Of a stretch of 64,000 nt of DNA, positions 1 to 8,909 are shown piece after piece. The first letter of the stretch is position 1. Each line of letters opens with the position of its first letter. The DNA is from Cenococcum geophilum 1.58. Lineage: Eukaryota; Ascomycota; Dothideomycetes; Gloniales; Gloniaceae. Where the stretch lies: NCBI GenBank assembly GCA_001692895.1, contig KV748223.1, forward strand, positions 744,001 through 808,000, written 5' to 3'. The position numbers and the translations under genes are program-made. Below the pieces are notes generated by a model. The model had not been told where the DNA came from. It did not search any database and saw only the letters and a program-made list of their open reading frames with translations.

Positions 1-953
1 AGTATACTATTTATTCGCTAACAGTACTTAGATAGGAAGGCGCTTATTTATATTAGGAGTACTACGGAGATTATAAAGGCTGCTAAGATTTTAAGGGCTG
101 TGGAGATTATAAGGGCTGCGGAGATTACGAGAGTTAGCGTTATTAAGGTCTTTATCTTTATCGCTATCTAAAGATTCGCTATCCGAAGAAACCTTATATA
201 TAGTGTTTAGGTCACTATAAAAGGTAAATTAGTAGATAAGATACTAAAATAGTATAACTAACACATACAATTTAATAGCTATCTTAAGCTTCATATTCGT
301 ATCAGCAGCCTTTTTAGCCCGCTTTCTAAGAAAAGAAGATAAATAAGCCTTATTAAGCCTCTTTTTAAAAGCATTAGGTAGCGGTAGTAGAGAGGTAAAC
401 GGTAAAGTAGTGGATGGCAAAGTAGCCTATGGCAAAGATATAGGCAGCGGAAAGGTATCCAGTAAAAAGGTAAGCGGGGTTTTAACGGATTTTGCTCTAT
501 CCTTATTGTCGTCATCTACTAAATCCTATAAAAAGCGCCTCAGTATATATTTCCTAAAATTATATTAGCTATAGGCATAATTTAGTATTAGAAAGCTTAC
601 TCTTTAGAAATAGAGCCTAAAGACTTAGTAAGAGTAGCTATAGCGTACTTAATAGTATTAAACTCCTTATCGTTAACATCGCGTATATCGAGTTCCTTAA
701 CCGCCTAGTTACTATTATTTACATTAATATTGTTTAGAGGTGTAAATAAAGGCATTATAGATTGTAGTATTCTAAGGGATAGTATATAAAACAACAATAA
801 TAAAGTTCGCGGTGCGGTACTATAAGGTAGAAGGTTAGTAGAGGAAGAAGAGGTACAGAGGTTAATTAAGGTAAATATCCACACTGCCGATTTTATTAAA
901 TTAGCTCACTAATAAATAATCGCTGCTATAGTGACTTACCTTAGTAAACATTA
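1..953 (-). repeat. Copy A of a ~0.95-kb direct repeat, decayed coding relic
   Basis: This stretch is matched by a second copy at 1,957-2,872, with the same order of landmarks about 1,920-1,955 bases apart (for example AGGAAGGCGCT near 37 and 2,000, and AATTAGCTCACTAA-like sequence near 900 and 2,810). The copies differ mainly by transitions, as RIP produces. The minus strand of both copies reads as a damaged protein with shared segments such as KLYVLxILF and FKK, followed by a Pro/Leu/Ser-rich stretch. I do not recognise the protein. Copy A runs off the left edge of the window, so the full unit may be longer. Confidence 0.7.
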
Positions 954-1956
954 ACGGTGCGCGGATATAAATATCTTTATCTTAGCTTATACGGATATTA
1001 TTATCTTAGCTTATGCGGATATTATAATATTAATTAAAGATATCTATTAAATATAAGGTAGAGACTTAATTCCTACATACGTAGCAGTAAAGAGGTAAGA
1101 GTTACTATTTTATTACTCTAAACCTATAATAACAGCTAACCTACAGTAATAGCTAACCTGCATCTACTTAAGTTCTATATTTAGTGACCTAGCGTTACGT
1201 ATAAGTATAGTAATACCACACCTTATAAACACAAGCTTATCCTTTATCTTACTTAGAGAACCTTTAAGCTTACTTAACCAGTAGTCTATAGCCCGAACAT
1301 CTTTTACTACCTTAGCCACCCATTTATAAACTATATTAACGCGTATAAAAACAGTAATTACTAAATACACCCTAATATTTTCCGTACTAGTAGAAGTAAT
1401 AGTACTAGAAGCAGCACTAGGCGTACTAGGAATTAGTAAAAAAGTAAAAGGAGCAGTAATAGAGCGGGTGCCTTTATAGCTATATATATTGCTATAAATA
1501 GGAGTCTTAGGGGGAGGGAAGGTCTCTAAAGGGGGGATAGTGTGGGTATAAAGCTATACGGATATCAGCAATATCCGTATTATTAAAATGCGGATATTAT
1601 ACCTTCTTAGTAGGCGTTCCAGCTAGACTACTAGCAGAAGCTAATTACGTACGTTTTTTGCGCTAAGGTATAACCAGCTCCAATATTAGCAAACTATCCT
1701 ATATACGTATTAGCTGACAGGATAGTAGTATACTATTAGCACGTACCTTTTTACATAACCTGCCACTTAAGCGACATCTTAAGTATATACCTCTAAAATA
1801 AGGCCTAAAGTTCTGCTTGTAAACGCAATATTTATAGTCTTACTTAACGTATAGAGCGCATAGCGGATCGCGCAGCATACTAGAGTTACCCTTAATATTC
1901 TAAACGTGGGTATATATCCGCTAATAAGCTTTTTTTATATTTTCCCAAGCACCAGC
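954..1956. other. AT-rich relic between the two direct-repeat copies
   Basis: No intact gene is present. The minus-strand reading of copy B appears to continue into about 1,560-1,956, where it includes a cysteine-rich stretch (spaced Cys residues near 1,800-1,890) that may have been a small zinc-binding motif. The remainder (about 954-1,560) is RIP-mutated sequence in which I see nothing identifiable. Confidence 0.4.
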
Positions 1957-2872
1957 TTTTAGGGTATACCATTTATTTACTAACAGCACATAAATAGGAA
2001 GGCGCTCGTTTGTATTAATATCTAATATTATAGCTTAGGTCGTGCGGAGCTTATAAAGGCTGCGGAGATTATAAAAGGATAGAGAAGAGCTTTTAGGAGA
2101 GTCGGCGTCATTAAGATTACTCCTTTTATCGTTATCTAAAATCTTCAACATTTCTATTAGGTTACTATAAGAGGTAAATTAATAGATAAGACACTAAAAT
2201 AGTATAGCTAATACATACAATTTAAAGGCTATCTTATACTTAACATTTTACGCAGTAATTCTATTAGCCTACCTCTTAAGAGAAGCAGAAGTACAACAAT
2301 GATTAAACTTTTTAAAGGTAGTAGGTGAAGAAATAAGTGGCTTAAAGGTACGCGGCAAAGAGGCAGGCGGCAAAGAGGCAGGCAGTAAAGAGGTAAGCGG
2401 ATTTCCAGCGGATTTCGTAATAGCATCATTATAGTGCTCTGCTATATCCAACAAAGAGTACTTTAGTATATATTTCCTAAAATTATATTAACTATAGGCA
2501 TAATTTAGTATCAGAAAGCTTACCCTTTAGGTAAAAACCCTAAAGAATTAGTGAAAGAAAGAGCGTCCTTAAAAGCGTCTTTAATTATTTTATCATTAAC
2601 GTCGCGCATATCAAGTTCCTTAACTAAATAGCTATTAGACGTATTTAAAAGTATAAATTAAGGCACTATAGATAGTAGCATGCTAATAAACAGTAGATAA
2701 AATAATAACGGTAAAGTTTATAGTACGGTGCTGTAAGGTAGAAGGTTAGTAAAAGAAGAGGTGCAGAGGTTAATTAAAGGTAAATATCCGCGCTGCTAAT
2801 TTTATTAAATTAGCTCACTAACGAATAATCGCCGCTATAACTTACCGTAGTAAATATTAACTACCTTATATA
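1957..2872 (-). repeat. Copy B of the ~0.95-kb direct repeat
   Basis: Second copy of the 1-953 repeat. The minus strand preserves a longer open stretch (about 2,454 down to 2,269) with Pro/Ser/Leu-rich residues, including a short tandem PASLP motif, then reads on through stop-interrupted sequence into the region below 1,956. Differences from copy A are largely C/T and G/A. The function of the encoded protein is unknown. Confidence 0.7.
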
Positions 2873-3127
2873 CGCTTATTTGTAATACGCAAATCCTTTA
2901 CTATTAAATTACTACTAATTAAACTAAGTAGGCGCCGTCTAGTTAACTTACGAAGTGACATTAATATAAAATTACTACTTAGCTAAGGTGCTGGAGAAGG
3001 GTTATAAGCGGATATTAGGTTTACTTAGTAAGCGAATTTCTTACTTTTAAAGTGCGCAGATACGTCTTTTTATTTTCTCTTACTATAAGGTAGACCTAAT
3101 AGCTGCGTTACATCTAAAACCGAGGGC
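2873..3127. other. AT-rich spacer
   Basis: RIP-type sequence between direct-repeat copy B and the 51-bp array. Nothing recognisable was seen. Confidence 0.4.
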
Positions 3128-3640
3128 GGAGATTAAGTACTAGGCTATAGGTTCTAAGCTGCGTATAGCTTAAAGAGCGGAGATTAAACATTAGGCTATA
3201 AACTCTAAGCCGCACCTAATTTAGAAGGTGGGGATTAAGCATTAGTACGCGAATTCTAAACTACGCCTAGTTTAGAGGGCAGAAATTAAGTATTAGCCTG
3301 TAAACCCTAGGCCTCGGAGTTTCCTAGGAGCGGAGATTTAGTATTATAACTTAAATCCTAAGCCTTGGGATTTTCTAGAAGCGGAGATCTAATACTATAT
3401 TACGAATTCTAAATTTCCGGATTTCCTACTACTTAAAAACTAGTGCTACGCTACAGATCTTAAGCCTTAGGATTTTTTATAATTGGAGATCTAGTGCTAT
3501 ATTACGAATATTAAACCTTAGGCTTATCTAAAAGTTAAGACTTAGTATTATACTATAAGCTCTAATACTCAGACTGCCCTAAGGATTTAGATTCAATACT
3601 ACGCTATAGGCTTTAATATCCAGATTGCTCTAAGGGCTAA
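3128..3640. repeat. Decayed ~51-bp minisatellite, about 10 units
   Basis: A recurring GGAGATTAAGTATTAGGCTA-like core appears near 3,128, 3,179, 3,230, 3,281, 3,332 and 3,382, and more degenerate forms (CTAGTGCTA..., TTAGTATTATA..., CAATACTACGC...) follow near 3,440, 3,489, 3,538 and 3,588. The spacing stays at 49-51 bases. A period of 51 is 17 codons, so the array may once have encoded a 17-residue protein repeat at the 3' side of the minus-strand helicase relic. Units differ mostly by transitions. Confidence 0.75.
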
Positions 3641-3649
3641 ATATATAGC

Positions 3650-6230
3650 TATTAAAATGACTATAATAGAGCGGCATACGTAGTTTGGGACTAGTTTATC
3701 TATAAGTCTTAGGTTAATACAAGCTAAGATATTTAAGACTCGGTAATATCCGTTTATAAGCTAGATGCTAATAATAGCTATAAGGGCGGTAATACTTTGG
3801 TTTATAACAGTTAATTAAGACCAATACTTTTTATAGTTAATACACTAACGGGTTCCCTTTAACCTACTAATGGTAAAGACGTCTATAACGAGCTTCTAGA
3901 TACGGCAACACGTCTACTAGATTGCGACGCAGCCTATAAAACACTAGTACTAAAATATTACGTTTCTTCCTTATAAATAAAGCGGATAAGCGCGTCTACT
4001 TTATCTCCTAGGAAGCTGTAATCCTATTTAGGTAATATCCACTTAAGGCCCTTATAAGTTAGTAGAGGTTAGATACAGAGTATATAGATTTAATTATTGG
4101 ATATAATATAACTAGAAATTAAACTCTAAACTGCATCCTAGTATATCGTATTAAGTTATCCTTTAATCTACTTCTTAATACTTATAAATAGATCCTTTAA
4201 GTACTTACTCTTTGTAATATTTCTAGTATATAGTACGATAATATTATACTCCTTATAAGCCTATAACGAATTATCGCAATTAAAGTAATAGCGTGGATCT
4301 CTAAATAACGGACTCGTCTCCTTATACGGCTTAAGTAGAATATTACGTAGACATCTAGTAGCTTTATTCGCAAGCTTATATAATATATCTAAAAGTACCG
4401 CCCATTTCTCTGCATTAATCTTCGCCCTCTTCTATTTTTCTATATACTCAATTAGTAGGGCTAATAATGTTATATTCTTATTAAGTATTCAATCCTCCTC
4501 CTTCTAGGTAGATACCTATGAGATAATATTACTGTTAATTATAATAAATAAAGCCAGATCGCTAGCGAAATCTACTACCCTATCCTTTTATATCGCTATC
4601 CTAGCAGTAATAAAGTTATAGCCGAGTCAGGTAGATAGAGGGGCTATAGGTTTTTAAGACTTTCGCTTTAACGGTATAATATCCATAAGAGCGCCCTTAT
4701 ACCAGTTTTTAATAAGGATAATTATATATTTAGTAACACTATCGCGTTAGGCGGCCCGTCTAAATCGCTACAGTATTATATTTAGGCTTTTATTAGAATA
4801 ATAACTATATATAATAGAACGGACAATATCTAAAATATCCGCACTATAGGCTAGGGCGTCCGACGTAATAAGAATATAAATAGGTAAGTCTTCTATACAG
4901 AAATTTTAATACTCCCTACTCTTATTACGTTTAGATAATATCGCATAATAACTCCGCACTACTATTTTAGCCTACGTTATAGTATAGCCCTTAGTTATAA
5001 GCTATAAATAGAGCATGTTCATACACCTATAGATATAATTTTTGGCATAAAGAAAGATAATTATCTTAGGAATTAATTTAGGACTTAAAACCTTTCGTCC
5101 CTTTAGCTATATAATACCTCCTACTAGATTTTAGATCTACCCGACTAGTTAATAAATAGAGGTAGTAAATATTTAACTAGAAGATACGGATATCCTACTA
5201 GACGCTATAGGCGTTTAGCTAAATAATATAGATATCTTACTAGACCCTATAAATATCTAGCTAAGGGTCACGGGTGTATAATCCTCCTCTATTACTACCT
5301 CCTTAAATACCTCTTTAATAATAAAGAATAGTGCCTTATAATTATTCTTATCCCTCCTCTTAATATAGCCCCTAATAATAGATAGGTCAGGCCGATTAAT
5401 ATTTATTTATTTAAGATCCGTTGTACTCTAATAAAACCCCGCTAGCTTTATTACCTTTATATATATCTCTTTATTAAGTGTTGCAGTATATATAAACTAT
5501 AACACTATTAAACTAAGCAGTAATCGGACCTTAAAGAGCTATGCGTAATAGGGCCGGAAGCTCTTACCCTAGTTAGCAACTAGATAATACTCATTAATTA
5601 TAACTAAGGAAATATACGAGCGAAAAGTAGGCCAAGTAAGAATATAGTGGAACCGTTTACTTAATAGCAACTCTAGCGATACTAAAACATATATAAACTA
5701 ACCCGCCTTAATATATTTTAGAATATCCGCATACGCTTTTATTACCTCCGCATATATAAATACGGGATTTACTCCTAGAATAGCCCGTATCTTTAACAGC
5801 TACTCCTCTCTAATTACGTTTAAAGGTAATATAATAATAGTAATAGAAGCTTAAATTAGTAATAGAATCGCCTATATTATTATACTCTTACCCTATAATA
5901 TCTTCGCCGCTAGGAATAAGTCCCTCTACCTATATATTACCCGTCTTAATACCTTAATTTAACTAGGTTGTCCGCTGTACAAATATAGAAGCTTAATAGC
6001 TCTATCTATTACGCTTAACTATTTATTCTTACTTACCTCTTATAAGGCCAGAAGCTCGTCTTATACGTCCTATAACTGCCTCTCTACTAGGGACGTAAGA
6101 TCCTCCCATATACAATTATCTAGCTCCTATAAGCTCTATAAGGCCTACTAGCGTTCCTATTTAACTATAGGCTTCTAACCCCAACATCTAGTGGTTTTCT
6201 TTAAAGCTATAGTAGGTTTTTTATACGGAT
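3650..6230 (-). pseudogene. RIP-inactivated RecQ-type helicase relic (telomere-linked-helicase-like)
   Basis: The minus strand read from about 5,900 downward gives a nearly continuous helicase frame broken by TAG/TAA. A GKS Walker A sits at about 5,885-5,895. A box reading INEYYLV (about 5,590) lies where RecQ proteins have DECH; both changed His/Cys positions and the Asp fit RIP transitions. It is followed by GKSFRPYY and by TATL, the RecQ motif III. The second lobe shows ITSDALAYSADI (about 4,850, motif V) and QRFRRAA-like motif VI near 4,770. RecQ helicases unwind DNA 3' to 5'; in many fungi divergent copies sit next to telomeres as multicopy repeats. This copy cannot make a protein. The N-terminal part upstream of the GKS is not clear, and the left end near 3,650 is approximate. 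Confidence 0.8.
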
Positions 6231-6238
6231 ATAACACT

Positions 6239-7130
6239 TAGCAGTAGTAGAGGCACTCTAGGCTAAGGGAGGATATTTTTAAAAAAGGACCCAACTATAG
6301 CGCCTACTAGGTGTTGTAATAACTTTAAGTAGTAGATATCTACATATCTATATAGTTTTATTAATATTAGCAAACTATTTAATAAGATATAATACGTGCT
6401 TAGGCTTTTAATAACGCGTTTTTTTAACTTTAACGAAATTAATATTAAGACTAAGCAATAGCCATATTATAAAATTCATACCATTTAAAAGCCCTAAGTC
6501 TTAAAAATAATGTATGGACTTTTAGTAATAATAACGCGTTATATAAATAAATGAATTAGATATCCGCAATCTCCGTTTTATAGATTTTACTTAGGATTTT
6601 AACAAATCTCGCCAAACCCTCTCAGACGTGATTTTGCAATTCGGAAGACGGCGTAGGTTATTCCTTACCTCAGCGAGCTCAGACGCGATTTTTTAGCTAG
6701 CATCGGAATAACCTACGCCGTCTTCCGAATTGCAAAATCACGTCTGAGAGGCTTTGGCGAGTTTTGTTAAAAGCATAAGNAAAATCCGCAAAANGGATAT
6801 TGNGGATATCTAATNCATTNATTNATANAACGCGTTATTATTACNAAAAGTTAATACAATATTTTTAAGAACTAGGGCTTCTAAATGGTACGAATTTTAT
6901 AATACGGCTATCGCTTNGTCCTAANATTAATTTNGTTAAAGTTAAAAAACGCGTTGTTAAAAGCATAAGCACATATTNTATCTTATTAAATAGTCTGCTA
7001 ATATAGATAAAACTATACAGATATATAGACATCTACTACTNAAAGCCATTGCAACACTTAGTAGGTGCTNTAGTTGGGTCCTTCCTTNAAAATATCCTCC
7101 CTTGGCCCGGAGTGCCTCCACTACTGCTAG
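6239..7130. repeat. ~0.9-kb inverted repeat (palindrome), arms 6,239-6,664 and 6,705-7,130
   Basis: The sequence from 6,239 to 6,664 is matched by the reverse complement of 6,705-7,130 almost throughout, leaving a spacer of about 40 bases. The inner 55 bases of each arm are nearly identical (GGAATAACCTACGCCGTC and its complement). Toward the outside the left arm carries T or A where the right arm keeps C or G, so the left arm has been hit harder by RIP. The right arm contains many N calls. The inner part shares its ends with the hairpin element at 8,165-8,279. No protein was recognised in either arm. Confidence 0.9.
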
Positions 7131-7134
7131 GGGG

Positions 7135-7345
7135 CAGAACCTCGTGCAGAGCCTTAGTAAAGCCTCGTGCAGAGCCAGTAGAGCTTCGTGCAGAGCTTCG
7201 TGCAGAGATTCGTGCAGAGATTCGTGCAGAGATTCGTGCAGAGATTCGTGCAGAGATTCGTGCAGAGATTCGTGCAGAGATTCGTGCAGAGATTCGTGCA
7301 GAGATTCGTGCAGAGCTTCGTGGGCAGAGATTCGTGCAGAGCACG
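7135..7345. repeat. 12-bp tandem repeat, GC-rich
   Basis: About ten near-identical units of CAGAGATTCGTG run through 7,190-7,340, with looser GAGCTTCGTGCA units on the left. Because 12 is divisible by three, all six frames stay open and give artefactual low-complexity peptides. The array is not RIP-degraded, in contrast to the DNA on its left. Confidence 0.9.
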
Positions 7346-7514
7346 TGCCAGGCGTGCAGACGTGTAGCCGTGCAGACCGTGCAGACGTTGTACGGGCGAT
7401 CAATTGCAGAGACCGTTTGTAGAGACGATTGGTATAGGCGTTCGTACGGGCGTTCGTACGGGCAATTGTAAAACCTTCCCTAGTATATTAGTGCTGCGTG
7501 TTAGTAGAGCTTTG
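7346..7514. repeat. Short GC-rich repeats with CGTGCAGAC and GGGCGTTCGTAC units
   Basis: Degenerate short repeats (GTGCAGAC near 7,355-7,390, TTCGTACGGGCG near 7,440-7,460) join the two 12-bp arrays. Likely one satellite tract. Confidence 0.6.
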
Positions 7515-7780
7515 GAGCTCTATATAGGGCTTTCGAGCAGAGCCTCGAGTAGAGCCTTCGAGCAGAGCCTCGAGCAGAGCCTCAAGCAGAGCTTTAAGCA
7601 GAGCTTCGAGCAGAGCTTCGAGTAGAGCTTTTACAGAGCTTCGAGTAGAAGCTTTTACAGAGCTTCGTACGGAGCTTCGTGGCAGAGCCCCCGCAGAGCC
7701 TTAGTAGAGCTCCGTGCAGAGCTCCGCGTGCAGAGCTCCGTGCAGGTTCTCCCCTAAGCTTCGTTCTGCAGAGCTCTTAC
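7515..7780. repeat. Degenerate 12-bp tandem repeat (GAGCAGAGCTTC type)
   Basis: Units of GCAGAGCTTCGA and relatives (CTCGAGCAGAGC, CTTTTACAGAGC, CTCCGTGCAGAG) recur at 12 to 18-base spacing. It is related in sequence to the 7,190-7,340 array and probably derived from it by divergence. Confidence 0.8.
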
Positions 7781-8164
7781 AAAGCTCTACAGCTGTACAC
7801 AAGACGCGGAGCTTATAACTCTATTAGGGCCTACACCATAACCTATAAAGGGCTGTAAAGTAAATAAATTAAATGGTATATAGCAGATGGAATACCTACT
7901 AGTTGCGAAGAGGGCTAGTGGCGTAGGCGTAAGCGTGTTTACTACGCGCCTTAGTAGGGCAGTGAATTAGAGCCTCTGCGGCAACGAACTCCTCTTAATA
8001 TTCGCGCGTGTATAAGGGAGCTAAAGATCTCATAACTTATAGAGTAGGCTTTTCTCTATAATTTAGTGTAATTTTTATGTTAATAGGTATTGTGGGAGGG
8101 TAGATTAATTTTGTTAAGTTAATAAGGTCTTCTCATATAAACCGTGTTAGGTTTTTCCTATAAA
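7781..8164. other. Gene-free transition between satellite and hairpin element
   Basis: Moderately AT-rich DNA with no recognisable gene or repeat. It ends at the hairpin element at 8,165. Confidence 0.4.
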
Positions 8165-8279
8165 TCTCGCCAAAGTCTCTCAGACCACGAAAACGATTGC
8201 CGTCCTAAATCAGCTTAGCGGACGGTGCGGATATTCCTATATCCGCACAATCGATTTCTTGGTCTGAGCTCGCTGAGGT
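8165..8279. mobile_element. MITE-like hairpin element at the island boundary
   Basis: The ends are imperfect inverted repeats: CTCAGACCACGAAA on the left, and CTCAGACCAAGAAA on the reverse complement of the right, framed by CTCGCCAAA and CTCAGCGAG. The inside holds a second, almost perfect palindrome (8,225-8,248, GTGCGGATAT / ATATCCGCAC). The same ends (CTCGCCAAAC...CTCAGACG and TTACCTCAGCGAGCTCAGAC) occur in the centre of the 6.2-7.1-kb palindrome. Size (~115 bp), terminal repeats and lack of coding capacity fit a small MITE, but no clear target duplication was seen. Confidence 0.55.
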
Positions 8280-8289
8280 AAGGAATGTT

Positions 8290-8909
8290 AAGCGACAGCA
8301 AACATACATGCCATCATTGCCGATGTGAGCAAGGATCCATCTCAGAGGTATGGACCCTCAAACCATCTCTGCATGGAACCACTGACCGTCTGCTAGGACC
8401 ATAATATTTAACTATCTCCACGCCGTTGGCAAAGTCGACCTGTTGCTCAATCCAGCCATAGCCTCGTTCGCCCTGAGCCGAAGCATCTGGCTGCCCTTCT
8501 GGATCGGCATCGGATCTATTGCCTGTGCATTTGTAGCCATCGCTGCGCTTCCTGGCATTCGCAGCAACGCAAACAAGCAGGATCGATCCCCGGCCGGTGT
8601 GACTAATGACCACCATCACGGACTAGGAGAACAACAACCTCTTCTTAAAGGATGATCTGCGCTCCGAAGAGGAGGAAAGTAGGGCGGCCAGCCAACCCAC
8701 TAAGCAGCAGGTTTCTCCTTGTGAACATATCCAACGAAACGCAACCCAGATACGAACGGAATGGCGAGACTTTACTCATATGTCCAACATCAGCCGTAAT
8801 TCGTCCTTGATTTTTTCCATATTCTTTGTGCTAGCCGTGTCAACAAGCGTCGCTAATATCTTGCTCCAATACACTTCGATTAGGTACTATTGGGCCTTGA
8901 CACAGGTGA
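8290..8909 (+). pseudogene. MFS transporter relic, 5'-truncated and frameshifted
   Basis: Frame 1 from about 8,430 to 8,650 reads LNPAIASFALSRSIWLPFW followed by a hydrophobic membrane segment and then a soluble, charged loop ending QQPLLK before a TGA at about 8,653. Shifting by one base there continues the loop as DDLRSEEEESRAAS and leads, still open, to a new membrane segment (FSIFFVLAVSTSVANILL, about 8,810-8,870) ending at WALTQ, directly followed by GTGAGT at 8,909, a plausible intron donor. This is the layout of fungal major facilitator superfamily proteins around the central cytoplasmic loop between helices 6 and 7. Upstream, a reading IADVSKDPSQR near 8,318 resembles the start of the preceding part but is out of frame and stop-broken. 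I could not find the C-terminal half. The 5' end abuts the hairpin element. Confidence 0.6.

Noticed and set aside
7036-7471. Overlapping open frames with HESL/ARIS/RAEI tandem peptides
   Set aside because: They are produced by the 12-bp satellite, which stays open in all frames, and they run through N bases.
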